Both the position numbers and the translations under genes were made by a program. Shown piece after piece: positions 9,475-18,893 of a DNA stretch of 64,000 bases (position 1 is its first letter; each line of letters opens with the position of its first letter). The notes beneath the pieces are model-generated. The model was not told where the DNA came from. It saw only the letters and a program-made list of their open reading frames with translations, and did not search any database. Where the stretch lies: positions 186,001 through 250,000 of the forward strand of contig CALOBV010000025.1 of NCBI GenBank assembly GCA_942491535.1, given 5' to 3'. The stretch is from JAUVKT01 sp942491535 (lineage in GTDB: Bacteria; Bacteroidota; Bacteroidia; Bacteroidales; VadinHA17).

Positions 9475-9849
9475 TTATTTCCTTTTTTTATAGTCAATAA
9501 TATTTAAGGTAATAGAGATAGCCAGTGCGGCGATCAGTCCCCATAATGTAAAAGCATCTACCATATCAGTATTAAAGTCACCACCCATTAATCTGTCTGC
9601 CAGGTATTTAATATAAGAAACAGGCAGGTCGTTAGCACCAAGTTTAATTAAGACATTAAAATGCCATTCGGTTAAAGGGCAGTAGCCCATTGTTCCAACT
9701 ATTAGACCGAGAAAGAGCCATGATCCGGCTGTTGCCAGCAGCAATATCAGGTTGGCCTTTCTTGTCTTTTTAAATATCCAGCCAAAGCAGTTGAAGATGA
9801 TCACCGAGGTATGAAGCACAACAAAAAATATGTCAAGGGCTTTGTACAT
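9475..9849 (-). CDS. DUF2784 family membrane protein
   Basis: A 124-residue protein with about four hydrophobic helices. It has the DUF2784 hallmarks: an N-terminal (F)VVLHTSVIIFNCFGW helix, then GSWLFLG and a GYCPLTEWH motif between helices 2 and 3. Function is unknown; these are small inner-membrane proteins. It is convergent with the ABC exporter, and the stop codons touch with no room for a separate terminator. Confidence 0.85.
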   Translation of the reverse strand: MYKALDIFFVVLHTSVIIFNCFGWIFKKTRKANLILLLATAGSWLFLGLIVGTMGYCPLTEWHFNVLIKLGANDLPVSYIKYLADRLMGGDFNTDMVDAFTLWGLIAALAISITLNIIDYKKRK

Positions 9850-9919
9850 TCTTTTACTTATAAGTTTCAGGTTTCAAGTTACAGGTTATTTTCTAATCAA
9901 TCATTCACACCACATTCCA

Positions 9920-10185
9920 TGCTCTTCGATTTCCCCTTTTTCCTTTTTACTTTTTCCTTTTTACTTCATCTGCTCTCAGCTCTCCGCTCTCTGCTCTCAG
10001 CTCCTCAGCTCTAAAGCTCTGCTCTCACCGGCTCAACCTTTTCAATTATTTACGCTCGGCCCTCTTCCGCTTTTCCTTTTTACTTTTGCAAAGCATTGCT
10101 ACCCCTTCCCCATCCCTGCTCTCTGCTCCCCCCCTCCCACCCCATCCCCATACCCCATACCCATTCCTTGCACCTTGCACCTTAT
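9920..10185. repeat. Pyrimidine-rich low-complexity intergenic tract
   Basis: This gap of nearly 390 bp between the DUF2784 and patatin genes has no credible gene. The plus strand is built of overlapping degenerate short units: tttccttttta, then many copies around ctctgctct/ctcagctct, then runs such as cccataccccata and ccttgcacctt. Strand asymmetry is extreme (almost no G in the first half). ORFs seen here translate to Leu/Ser/Pro-rich low-complexity sequence and I reject them. Confidence 0.8.
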
Positions 10186-10238
10186 TATCGTAACTTGCAG
10201 TAATTGTCTGGTCTTAAACCTAAATACTAATAGTTATT

Positions 10239-11252
10239 ATGTCGAAAATTAGAATCTTATCTATTGATGGTGGAGGTATAAGGGGTATAATACCCGGTCG
10301 GATACTGGTTTATCTTGAAGAAAAGCTTAAGGAGCTGGATAATAATCCCGATGGCCGCATATCTGACTATTTTGATATTATAGCCGGGACAAGCACGGGG
10401 GGCATTCTTACCTGCGCTTATCTCTGTCCGGATAAGGACAAGCCCGGCAGACCTAAATTCAGTGCCAGGGATGCTGTAAACCTATATATAGAAAAAGGCG
10501 AAGAAATCTTTACCCGATCACTCTGGCAAAAGATGGTTAGCCTTGGTGGTGTAATCGATGAAAAACACTCTGCAAGTAAGATAGAATATTATTTCAACGA
10601 GTACTTTGGCGACACAAAACTAAGTGAGCTGCTAAAGCCCTGTTTGATAACTGCCTACGATACAGAGAGGAGGTCAGCCTTTTTCTTTACAGGACATAAT
10701 GCTGAAGCAGGGGGACATGATTTTTTAGTTAAGGATGTTGCCCGTGCTACTTCAGCAGCTCCGACATATTTTGAGGCAGCTGGCATCAGGAGTTTATCAG
10801 GAATATTTTATTCCCTTGTTGACGGAGGTGTTTTTGCAAGTAATCCAACAATGTGCGCATACGCAGAATCCAGAAAACATGACTTCGGCAAAATTAACAG
10901 GCCGGGAGCTAAGGACATGCTTATACTATCACTTGGGACAGGGAAAGTTGAGAAACAATATATGTATGACTCTGTAAAAGATTGGGGACTCCTGGAATGG
11001 ATAAGACCGGTGATTGATATAATGATGACCGGAGTAGCTGAAACAGTTCATCATCAGCTAATACAGATTTTTAATTCGGTTGAGATGGAAGAGAATTATC
11101 TCAGGATATCGCCCGACCTGGGTGATGCCTCACCTGAAATGGATGAAGTATCTGAACTAAATATACGCAGGCTTGTTAAAGCCGGTGTATCCGCATGTGA
11201 GGCAAGCAAGGGGAGCCTGGATGAATTTGCCCGAGCACTTATTGATTCATAA
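10239..11252 (+). CDS. Patatin-like phospholipase
   Basis: A 337-residue cytosolic patatin-fold lipid acyl hydrolase. The oxyanion loop is DGGGIRG (10-16), the nucleophile elbow is GTSTGG (Ser52), and the catalytic Asp is in LVDGG (D195), the standard Ser-Asp dyad. There is no signal peptide. The SIDGGGIRGIIPG start resembles plant-patatin/CapV-type proteins, but no CD-NTase or other defence gene is adjacent, so a CBASS role is unsupported. It is monocistronic, with a terminator 18 bp downstream. Confidence 0.92.
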   Translation: MSKIRILSIDGGGIRGIIPGRILVYLEEKLKELDNNPDGRISDYFDIIAGTSTGGILTCAYLCPDKDKPGRPKFSARDAVNLYIEKGEEIFTRSLWQKMVSLGGVIDEKHSASKIEYYFNEYFGDTKLSELLKPCLITAYDTERRSAFFFTGHNAEAGGHDFLVKDVARATSAAPTYFEAAGIRSLSGIFYSLVDGGVFASNPTMCAYAESRKHDFGKINRPGAKDMLILSLGTGKVEKQYMYDSVKDWGLLEWIRPVIDIMMTGVAETVHHQLIQIFNSVEMEENYLRISPDLGDASPEMDEVSELNIRRLVKAGVSACEASKGSLDEFARALIDS

Positions 11253-11270
11253 ATCAAAGATTTATTCTAT

Positions 11271-11300
11271 GGGAGTCGCTAATGTGGCTCCCTTTTTTTT
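11271..11300 (+). terminator. Rho-independent terminator of the patatin gene
   Basis: The stem GGGAGTC / GGCTCCC (one wobble, 8-nt loop) is followed by eight T residues. The last T overlaps the -7 box of the next gene. Confidence 0.85.
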
Positions 11301-11307
11301 AACTTTG
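11300..11307 (+). promoter_or_regulatory. Bacteroidota -7 promoter box upstream of the M23 gene
   Basis: TAACTTTG is an exact match to the Bacteroidota TAnnTTTG box, 22 bp before the ATG at 11330 and directly after the upstream terminator. I see no clear -33 TTTG. Confidence 0.5.
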
Positions 11308-11329
11308 AGCAAACAGACAACTTAACTGA

Positions 11330-12022
11330 ATGACTGCAAGCGAAAAGAAGAACCTGGATACCCTGCTTTTAAAACACAGGAGTGCTTTTAAAAACCTGTT
11401 TTCATTTGATATAAGGACAGAGACGACCTTTAATCTTGATCTGAGCTCTCAAAATGATGATTTCAGCGAAATAGATATTACCAATAATGAAATATTTCAA
11501 TCATATCTGAGCAATAGAATAATTGTTGAAGGAGATAGAATCCCCATAGGAGGATATAATGAGCGTCGGATTCTATATAGCAGGAGCGACCATTTCGGTT
11601 CGGGTGATATGGCCAGGGATATTCACCTGGGTATGGATATATGGGTCGACGCCGGAACACAGGTAAATGCACCTCTCGACTCAATAGTACACAGCTTCGC
11701 CAATAATACTAATTATCGGGATTATGGTCCGACAATAATTTTACAGCATAAACTTGAGGATTTAACCTTCTTTACACTTTACGGTCATCTCTCAATTGAG
11801 TCGCTTAATAAGCTATATGAAGGCAAAATTATTAAGGCAGGCGACTCGTTTGCATCCATAGGCAGCAGTGAGGTTAACGGCACATGGCCACCTCACCTGC
11901 ACTTTCAGATTATTAGTGATATGGGAAAACTGAGGGGTGATTTTCCCGGAGTAACTTCAGCTAAAGACAGGGCTTACTTCCTTGATATATGTCCCGATCC
12001 TGGTTTGATCCTGGGACTTTAA
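11330..12022 (+). CDS. M23-family (LytM) metallopeptidase domain protein
   Basis: A 230-residue protein with a complete C-terminal LytM/M23 site: HxxxD (H99, D103 in HLGMDIW), YGHLS (H153) and HxH (H189, H191 in PPHLHFQ). M23 enzymes cut glycine or peptide crosslinks in peptidoglycan, or act on secreted proteins. No signal peptide or membrane segment is visible, so the protein may be cytoplasmic or exported by an unrecognised route. The ~80-residue N-terminal region is unassigned. The short spacing to the Memo-like lipoprotein gene (41 bp) suggests co-transcription. Confidence 0.85.
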   Translation: MTASEKKNLDTLLLKHRSAFKNLFSFDIRTETTFNLDLSSQNDDFSEIDITNNEIFQSYLSNRIIVEGDRIPIGGYNERRILYSRSDHFGSGDMARDIHLGMDIWVDAGTQVNAPLDSIVHSFANNTNYRDYGPTIILQHKLEDLTFFTLYGHLSIESLNKLYEGKIIKAGDSFASIGSSEVNGTWPPHLHFQIISDMGKLRGDFPGVTSAKDRAYFLDICPDPGLILGL

Positions 12023-12063
12023 AATGCTGGAATATTATATTTATAAAATTAATTGATCAATAT

Positions 12064-13137
12064 ATGAAAAAAGCAATCTCCTATTTTGTCTTTATCATGC
12101 TGCTCTTTTTATTTGCAGGATGTGCTACGAAGAGCAACGCTGACTTTGAAGAAATGAATATTCGGCCCTTAAGGGATACGGTCGGATTTGCCCAGTATGA
12201 CTGGCAGATGGACTCTCTTATGGCCCGCCTTGATCGCAGAGGCTGGACTGAAGCTGAAGGTGAACCCTGGCTTATGGCAATATGTCCGCATGATGATTAT
12301 ACCTATGTCGGAAAGTTATATCCTGAAACCCTGAGTAATATCAAAGCCGACAGGGTAATAATTATTGGTGTCGCCCACAGGGCAGCCCAGTTAGGTATTG
12401 AAGATTCACTGGTATTTGACACTCATACGCACTGGAAGGGACCATGGGGTGATGTGCCTGTTTCATCCTACAGGAAGGAGCTGCTGGATTATCTCGGCAA
12501 CGAGTATGCGATGGTAAGCGATACCTTGCACCGTGTTGAACATTCACTTGAATCATTAATTCCTTTCCTCCAGTATTTTAATCGTAATGTTGAGATTGTT
12601 CCGATTCTTGTCCCTGCCATGCACCCCGACCGCATGCAGCAAGTAGGAGAAGCACTGGCTTTAGCCATTAAGAAGGTTGCCGATTCAAATAATTGGATCT
12701 GGGGCGAAGACTATGCTATTGTTGTTACAACTGATGCCGTACATTATGGTACCGAAGACTGGAATGGAAATAATAATGCGAGATTTGGATGCGACGATGA
12801 AGGTAACCAGAAGGCGCGAGACTATGAAAGTGAAATTATTTCCGAAACACTTTCGGGAGAAATAGAGGTGGACAGGGTAAGGAAATTCAGCGATTATACT
12901 CTTAGTGAAGAAGACTACCGCACTTATATATGGACATGGTGCGGAAGATACTGCATTCCTACGACGCTTTATACCACCTATTACCTGAATGATGAAGGTG
13001 ATATATCTGGAGAGCTGATAGGGTATTATACCAGTATTACAACTGAACATATTCCTGTGGATGATATAAGACTGGGGAGGACCGCAATAGCAACACCATG
13101 CCATTGGGTAGGCTATGCTGCCCTTGGATACAGGTAA
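12064..13137 (+). CDS. Memo-family (AmmeMemoRadiSam protein B-like) lipoprotein
   Basis: I place the start at the ATG at 12064, which gives a lipoprotein signal with Cys20 (FLFAGC). An upstream extension of 25 codons overlaps the previous gene and lacks signal character. The mature part matches the Memo family: a PHDDY motif (H76), GVAHR (H105), TDAVHYG, and a late CGRYC segment. These align with the His/His/Cys metal site that I recall from human MEMO1. The common bacterial family members are cytosolic, so a lipid-anchored exported form is notable. The reaction is unknown. It is followed 47 bp later by a GHL10-like lipoprotein gene. Confidence 0.8.
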   Translation: MKKAISYFVFIMLLFLFAGCATKSNADFEEMNIRPLRDTVGFAQYDWQMDSLMARLDRRGWTEAEGEPWLMAICPHDDYTYVGKLYPETLSNIKADRVIIIGVAHRAAQLGIEDSLVFDTHTHWKGPWGDVPVSSYRKELLDYLGNEYAMVSDTLHRVEHSLESLIPFLQYFNRNVEIVPILVPAMHPDRMQQVGEALALAIKKVADSNNWIWGEDYAIVVTTDAVHYGTEDWNGNNNARFGCDDEGNQKARDYESEIISETLSGEIEVDRVRKFSDYTLSEEDYRTYIWTWCGRYCIPTTLYTTYYLNDEGDISGELIGYYTSITTEHIPVDDIRLGRTAIATPCHWVGYAALGYR

Positions 13138-13184
13138 TCAATCATCGTTTCCCAGGAACTTTATTGATTAATCAGCTTTAAATT

Positions 13185-14303
13185 ATGAAAAAACTATTTT
13201 TTCCATTATTGCTTATCCTGGTATTTTCCTGCTCACCTGAAACAAGGACTAAAATTCCTGTTTATGCCTGGCTATCAGGTCCTGGAGAATCTTCAGATAT
13301 TGAATTACTTGAATATTTTAATGAATTAAAAGATAATGGAATAGATGGTTTAATGTACTCGGCCGGACAAGACCCGGATGTTTATTCACGGGTAGGGGCA
13401 ATAGCTAAAAGTGCTGAATTGGAGTTTCATGCCTGGATTCCTGCTATGGTTCAGGGCAGGGAAGGGCTGGTTGACTATAAATATTATGGAATAAATGGGC
13501 TGGGTGAATCTGCCTGGGATAAACCTGCATATGTTGATTACTATAAGTTTTTATGCCCCAATTATGATGAAGTCCACGAATTTCTCAGTGCTATGTATGG
13601 TGCTGTGGCAGATGTGCCTGAGGTTGATGGTATTCATCTCGATTATATTAGATTCCCTGATGTGATACTGGCAAGGGGTCTCTGGGAAAAATACGATCTT
13701 GTGATGGATCGTGAATATCCTCAATTTGATTATTGCTACTGTGATAAATGTGTATCTGACTTTCTGGATAAAACAGGTATTGATATATTATCGGTAGAAG
13801 ATCCTTCATCTGTTGAGGAATGGAAGCAATTCAGGTACGATTTAATTACCGACCTGGTTAATGAGCTTGCAGCCATGGTACATTCAAAGAATAAAATTAT
13901 TACAGCGGCTGTCTTTCCCGGCCCCGGTTCCGTTGCAAAAAAGATTGTAAGACAGGAATGGGATAAATGGAACCTGGATGCATTTTATCCGATGAATTAT
14001 AACGATTTCTACCTGGAAGACACTGAATGGATAGGGGAAGTATGTAAGGAAGCCGTAGAAAGCATCAATAATCGTAAACCAGTCTATAGTGGATTATTTA
14101 TCTGCCCTGACCCTGATAATAAGGAAAATGCGGCCGACCCGGAAAACCACGGCCTTATCCCTTCAGAGATTGATGATGCTATTCTTGAGTCTATAAATAA
14201 TGGTGCTGCGGGAATATGTTTGTTTACACCTGGCAGAATGACTGATAAAGGATGGAAAGTATTTAAGAGTACCCTTAAAAAAATTAGTAAAAAATCTCCC
14301 TGA
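13185..14303 (+). CDS. Putative glycoside hydrolase-like lipoprotein (GHL10/DUF4015-type barrel)
   Basis: A 372-residue lipoprotein (signal MKKLFFPLLLILVFSCS, Cys16). The body looks like a TIM barrel of the family-10-like glycosyl hydrolase group. It has a strand ending in the acidic HLDYIRFPD, a small Cys pair (YCYCDKC) in the following insertion, and late barrel strands DAFYPMNYNDF and GICLFTPGRM. In this family the Asp after the fourth strand is a proposed catalytic acid. The substrate is unknown. It lies 47 bp after the Memo-like gene on the same strand, so the two exported lipoproteins probably form an operon. Confidence 0.7.
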   Translation: MKKLFFPLLLILVFSCSPETRTKIPVYAWLSGPGESSDIELLEYFNELKDNGIDGLMYSAGQDPDVYSRVGAIAKSAELEFHAWIPAMVQGREGLVDYKYYGINGLGESAWDKPAYVDYYKFLCPNYDEVHEFLSAMYGAVADVPEVDGIHLDYIRFPDVILARGLWEKYDLVMDREYPQFDYCYCDKCVSDFLDKTGIDILSVEDPSSVEEWKQFRYDLITDLVNELAAMVHSKNKIITAAVFPGPGSVAKKIVRQEWDKWNLDAFYPMNYNDFYLEDTEWIGEVCKEAVESINNRKPVYSGLFICPDPDNKENAADPENHGLIPSEIDDAILESINNGAAGICLFTPGRMTDKGWKVFKSTLKKISKKSP

Positions 14304-14365
14304 CTTAATCTCCGGCTTAAGTAAATAATCCATATTTTATTATTAGGAATTTTGTTCGGAAATAC

Positions 14366-14373
14366 TACTTTTG
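14366..14373 (+). promoter_or_regulatory. Candidate -7 promoter box for the lipoprotein/TonB receptor pair
   Basis: TACTTTTG matches TAnnTTTG exactly and lies 61 bp before the ATG at 14435. A TTTG occurs 11 bp upstream, too close for a standard -33 element. Confidence 0.4.
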
Positions 14374-14434
14374 TTTCCGAAATGTAAAATTATGCATATC
14401 GTAAAATCAAATTACTTATAACATTATTATTACT

Positions 14435-15223
14435 ATGAAGAATATCAGATTATTAACAATTCAATTACTCCTGGTAGCATTTCTTGTTTCATGTGAGAAG
14501 GAAGCCGGCATAGAGCAATTTTATTCAGACCTTAGTATGTTGGATGAATGGCAGGAATTTGAAATAGGGAATAATGAGGAGATTATATTTAAGATAACAA
14601 TTACTACCGAGAATAAGATTGACCTTTCATGGAAGGAAGAGCCATGGATGAAAGACACAGATTCTTTTACTGCTGATATTATAGTTTCAGCCTATAGACC
14701 GGATGGAGTAACACCATATTTTGAAGACGAGGATAATGGTTATCAGGACGATTCCAGGCTATTTGATATTATTGAAGGCGATATGCAGGTAATATTGCGT
14801 GTAACAGCTAAGGATGGTATGTCGGGCTCATTTGCATTAAGAGTAAGAGGAATAAGTGAAACAGTTGTTACAAATCCAAAGGATCTTGCATTTGGGACGA
14901 GCTGGGCAGATAAGAATTGTGATGTTGGTGATATAAAATGGCTTAAGGTAGATTGTGGTTTAACTACAGATATTATTGTTGAATGGATGGAGTACGACAG
15001 GCCTGAAACGGAAAGTAATTACACAGCCGATATCAAGGTCTCTGTTTATAGTGAAGATCTGGAAGTAAATTATTTTCTGGATAAGAATCATAATTATGCT
15101 GATAGAGCGGATCAAATAAGCCTGGATCAAGCAACTTCATTTATTTACATAAGGGTAAGTCTAAATGATGATGCCTTACCGGGTTCCTATGCAATACGCG
15201 TTTATCCGACTCCATCGAAATAA
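14435..15223 (+). CDS. Lipoprotein with two tandem PPC-like beta-sandwich modules
   Basis: I do not recognise a named family for the whole protein. It has a lipoprotein signal (Cys20, FLVSC). The rest divides into two related modules of about 95 residues (about 44-139 and 158-258). Each has a hydrophobic strand, a tryptophan strand (DLSWKEEPW / IVEWMEYD), then FTADIIVSAY / YTADIKVSVY, and closes with GSFALRVRG / GSYAIRVYP. That ending is typical of pre-peptidase C-terminal (PPC)-like domains. It is followed 5 bp later by a TonB-dependent receptor gene, so it is probably the receptor's surface or periplasmic partner. The ligand is unknown. Confidence 0.6.
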   Translation: MKNIRLLTIQLLLVAFLVSCEKEAGIEQFYSDLSMLDEWQEFEIGNNEEIIFKITITTENKIDLSWKEEPWMKDTDSFTADIIVSAYRPDGVTPYFEDEDNGYQDDSRLFDIIEGDMQVILRVTAKDGMSGSFALRVRGISETVVTNPKDLAFGTSWADKNCDVGDIKWLKVDCGLTTDIIVEWMEYDRPETESNYTADIKVSVYSEDLEVNYFLDKNHNYADRADQISLDQATSFIYIRVSLNDDALPGSYAIRVYPTPSK

Positions 15224-15228
15224 CTGTT

Positions 15229-17397
15229 GTGCGAAAGGGAATTATAATATTCGTCCTGCTATCTTTTCTGACTCCTCAGTTTCTTTCAGGCCAGGAAAAG
15301 AAGATTGACCTTGGTGAAGTTCTTATTGAAGGTGAGTCTGTTATTTCAAGTATTGAATTACGAAAAGAATCGATTACCGGTAAGTTAATTATTCCGAGAG
15401 CAGATCTTCTTAGCTTTGGATACTCAACAGCCGGCGATGTTATTAAGAACATGCCTCTTGTATATCTCGATAGCGAACCCGGAGTAAACAGCAATGTTAG
15501 TATCGGGGGCCTCGACAGGGAATACCAGGCAATCTTGATCAATGGCAGGAAACCAGCGGGGGGTGAAGATTCCAGGGACTTGAAATTAGACAGAATCCCT
15601 GTTAGTATGATCGAACGAATAGAGATAGACTTTAATTCTCCGGTTTCAAACGGAACTTCAGGGATAGCAGGGATGGTTAATATTATTTTGAGGGAAGAAG
15701 CATTTAACGAGGGATTAAATATTCACCTGGAAACTAACTTGAATACTACCGATCCTGAACCGGTATATAAGGCTGAGGCTGATGGGGCATTTAATATTGG
15801 TAAAACCAAATTCTTAAGCGGACTGACCTATAATAGCTACCAGAGAAAAAAGGAAACAGAACTAGTGGATAGCTCAACAGACATAATAGGTGGAATAGAA
15901 GAACTTATTGTTACTGATATCTTTGGAGCAAACATTGCTGCTCATAGGGATATGGGTAAGTATAGTAAATTAAAATTGAAAGGATTTTTCTCCTGGTTTG
16001 ATGAAGATGAGTTTGAGGCAGCCAGTGTTAAGCGACGTAAGGATGGTACTCTTAATGTAAGGGAGTCGAATACAGAGAATGATAAACTTCGTTACTTAAT
16101 TACTTCCGATATAGTGTATGAATATCATAAGGATAATGATATGCTAAGCTTTCAGGCAGGGTTCAGCAATAATTACGAGAAGAGACATAAAGATCAGCTC
16201 CAGGAAAAGTCAGAATATTTTGAGGAGGTGAGAGAGCTTGAAGACCAGGACAACAACAGTGCAGATATTGAGTTAGCCTATACCAGAAGTAATATTGCCT
16301 GGGGTAAAACATCGCATACCCTGAAAACAGGACTATTATATTCTGCGAATTACAGAAATACAGACAGGATTAATGCCGTAAGGCCAGAAGGCTACATGCT
16401 CTGGGATGTAATAGATGAATCATATACTATGAATGAGAATATATTATCCCTGTTTGGTGAGGTATCATCTATTTTATCACCCGGCCTTGAAATACTAACA
16501 GCTCTGAACTACGAGTATAGCTCCGGAAGATATGAAACCAATGATACAACCGGCAATCATAGCTTTTTACATCTGTCTCCATCACTTCATCTGAGGTATA
16601 AGCTTACCGATAAATTTATTCTCAATGCCGGTGCAGCGAGGCATATAGCACGGCCGGCATATATGAGTATGGTTCCTGTTGAGAAGGTTAAGATCAAGAA
16701 AGACCTTATTGAAGTTGGTAATCCGGATATAATTCCATCCAGGGCTATTGCTGTCGACCTGGGTGCTTCATATTACTTTAATAAGGGATCATATCTTTCT
16801 GTCAATGCATATTATAAGTGGGTAAGGGATATGATTGAGATGCAGTACACAGGCATTGATGAGACCACCGGTTATAATCTATATACATTCGTAAACGTGA
16901 ATAATGCTTCACTTTACGGTTTTTATGTTGATTCGAGGATAGATCTGAATCCTGATAGTTATAATGGCTTTACCCTGTATGCTGCTTATTCATATATGGG
17001 TTCAAAGATAAAGGACAATTTTACCGGTGGAACAAAAAGACTTGACAATCAGCCTGCTCACCTGATTAGTGTAAAACTTGATTATCTTAATACCGCCAGA
17101 AAAATAAATGTATCAAGCAGTATAAATTATAATAGTGAAAGGATAATTGCAGCATTTACTTCAGATGATAACCTTGATATTGCTGCGACCAGGGAATCTG
17201 CTTATTTAACATTCACCTCACGAATAAAGTATTTCTTTGGTAGCAGGGGAAGCATTTACCTTGCCGGTGATAACCTGTTTATGCATCCTGTAAAAATTAT
17301 CCAGGGAAGTGTTAGTGAAAAATATTACCCCGGAGCGATAATAAGGTTTGGTGTAACATATAATATTGCTGGTTTAAGCGGGTTCGGTGAAAATTGA
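15229..17397 (+). CDS. TonB-dependent receptor (plug plus outer-membrane barrel)
   Basis: A 722-residue outer-membrane protein with a Sec signal (FLTPQFLSGQ). The plug domain (about 45-155) includes SAGDVIKNMPL-like and GGLDREYQAILINGRKP segments. A 22-strand-type barrel ends in an aromatic-rich strand. There is no carboxypeptidase-regulatory-like domain, so it is not a SusC. It resembles the OMP_b-brl_3 (outer membrane beta-barrel family) receptors. The start is a GTG 5 bp after the preceding lipoprotein stop, which suggests translational coupling; ATG is used almost everywhere else in the window. The substrate is unknown. Confidence 0.85.
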   Translation: MRKGIIIFVLLSFLTPQFLSGQEKKIDLGEVLIEGESVISSIELRKESITGKLIIPRADLLSFGYSTAGDVIKNMPLVYLDSEPGVNSNVSIGGLDREYQAILINGRKPAGGEDSRDLKLDRIPVSMIERIEIDFNSPVSNGTSGIAGMVNIILREEAFNEGLNIHLETNLNTTDPEPVYKAEADGAFNIGKTKFLSGLTYNSYQRKKETELVDSSTDIIGGIEELIVTDIFGANIAAHRDMGKYSKLKLKGFFSWFDEDEFEAASVKRRKDGTLNVRESNTENDKLRYLITSDIVYEYHKDNDMLSFQAGFSNNYEKRHKDQLQEKSEYFEEVRELEDQDNNSADIELAYTRSNIAWGKTSHTLKTGLLYSANYRNTDRINAVRPEGYMLWDVIDESYTMNENILSLFGEVSSILSPGLEILTALNYEYSSGRYETNDTTGNHSFLHLSPSLHLRYKLTDKFILNAGAARHIARPAYMSMVPVEKVKIKKDLIEVGNPDIIPSRAIAVDLGASYYFNKGSYLSVNAYYKWVRDMIEMQYTGIDETTGYNLYTFVNVNNASLYGFYVDSRIDLNPDSYNGFTLYAAYSYMGSKIKDNFTGGTKRLDNQPAHLISVKLDYLNTARKINVSSSINYNSERIIAAFTSDDNLDIAATRESAYLTFTSRIKYFFGSRGSIYLAGDNLFMHPVKIIQGSVSEKYYPGAIIRFGVTYNIAGLSGFGEN

Positions 17398-17510
17398 TTG
17401 GTAAAGCCTGTTGGAGATTATGCAGGGAAAAGCTAAATTGCATTATTCCAATAAGGCTTGCCCTGGGTGGAATTATTAACTTCTAAATCTAACTTCTAAC
17501 TCAAAAAAAC

Positions 17511-18893
17511 ATGATAGTAGTACCTCCAGTAATAAAAAGACGAAGACGCAATGGGCCGAAAGCAATTCTATTTGCTATTATTATTATACTCCTTGCAGGT
17601 GCATATTACATCAATTCCTTACTTACGATAATTACGGGCTATGCAGCAAAAAACCTGGCTTCAGGTGTTTTTGTATCAGGCAGGACCCAGGAAGATATGG
17701 AATCCCATGATCTGAATTTCTCATTTATTGCCAAAGCCAATAATACTGTTGACTATGAGAACATGAAGGTTACCAGCAGGTTTTTGTGGGGAAAGTCTGA
17801 AGCGGTATATCGTGAAAGGTTCGGAGTTACGCTGTTAAGAGATATTGAAGAGGAAGAATTACTGTCAATTAGTTTTCCGGAAGGCATTGCACCCGGATAC
17901 AGTGGTGATACAATTGCATGGCCTATGGGGAATATTATACCCGAAATAAACCCTGATATTCAAAATAATGATATCCAGGCACTTAGTGATAAAATTGTAA
18001 AAGAGGACCTTTATGGTGGCGATAACTACGCAGCCCTTGTTATACACAAAGGAATCCCTGTTGCTGAGAGTTATGACGACAGGTTCGACAGAAATACGAG
18101 GTTCCTGAGCTGGTCGATGGGGAAAAGTGTAATGAATGGGTTGATCGGAATAAAAATTAAGCTTGATCAGAGCATTGGAATTGATAACCTGGTGGAGTTT
18201 GATGATTGGGAGGAAGAAAAGGAAGCCAGTGGTCTTACACTGAATAATCTTTTGCAGATGCAAAGCGGACTCCAATGGAACGAAGACTATGGAAACAGAT
18301 CAGATGTTACCGTTATGTTACATGAAGCTTATGATTTTGCGGCCTACACATATTCAAAAGACTTTGAGTATGTTCCGGGTACGCACTGGTACTATTCATC
18401 CGGTACCACAAATATTGTGAGTTACTTCTTGAGAAAGACTTTTGATTCGGATGATCAGTACTATTCTTTCCCCTACCAGGAATTATTTTATAAGATTGGC
18501 ATAACCGATGCAGTCTTTGAAACAGATCCTTCGGGAACATATGTTGGATCATCTTACATTTATATGACAGCAAGAGACTATGCAAGGTTTGCCTTGCTTT
18601 ACCTGCAGGATGGGATGTTCTGCGGTGAAAGGATCTTACCGGAAGGATGGGTTGATTACTCCACTTCAGAAGCTTCTGCAAGTGAGGGTGAATATGGAGC
18701 ATTTTTCTGGTTAAACAGGGGAGGATCAATAGAGGGAGCACCTGAAGACATGTTTATGTGTGTTGGTCATGACGGACAAAGGATATTTATTATTCCATCA
18801 GAGGAACTGATAATTGTATTGCTGGGCTATTCTCCGTCTGGAACTATAGATTACTCCAGGCTTGTTGAAGGTGTATTAAGTACGATTGATTGA
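17511..18893 (+). CDS. Class C beta-lactamase-fold serine hydrolase, membrane-anchored
   Basis: A 460-residue protein with one N-terminal transmembrane anchor (about 18-40) after a cluster of Arg residues. A beta-lactamase/transpeptidase-like domain has the SxxK motif at 202-205 (SMGK) and YSS at 295-297. A C-terminal HDGQ segment takes the place of the KTG-like triad. This family includes esterases, D-aminopeptidases and penicillin-binding-like enzymes, and most members are not antibiotic resistance genes. It is transcribed alone, with 113 bp upstream of it. Confidence 0.85.
   Translation: MIVVPPVIKRRRRNGPKAILFAIIIILLAGAYYINSLLTIITGYAAKNLASGVFVSGRTQEDMESHDLNFSFIAKANNTVDYENMKVTSRFLWGKSEAVYRERFGVTLLRDIEEEELLSISFPEGIAPGYSGDTIAWPMGNIIPEINPDIQNNDIQALSDKIVKEDLYGGDNYAALVIHKGIPVAESYDDRFDRNTRFLSWSMGKSVMNGLIGIKIKLDQSIGIDNLVEFDDWEEEKEASGLTLNNLLQMQSGLQWNEDYGNRSDVTVMLHEAYDFAAYTYSKDFEYVPGTHWYYSSGTTNIVSYFLRKTFDSDDQYYSFPYQELFYKIGITDAVFETDPSGTYVGSSYIYMTARDYARFALLYLQDGMFCGERILPEGWVDYSTSEASASEGEYGAFFWLNRGGSIEGAPEDMFMCVGHDGQRIFIIPSEELIIVLLGYSPSGTIDYSRLVEGVLSTID

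Noticed and set aside
9811..10252. Two overlapping ORFs in the pyrimidine-rich gap
   Set aside because: Low-complexity Leu/Ser/Pro translations from repeat DNA; one overlaps the patatin start.
10239..11252. Patatin as a CBASS effector
   Set aside because: No CD-NTase or other CBASS gene is adjacent; it is a lone gene with its own terminator.
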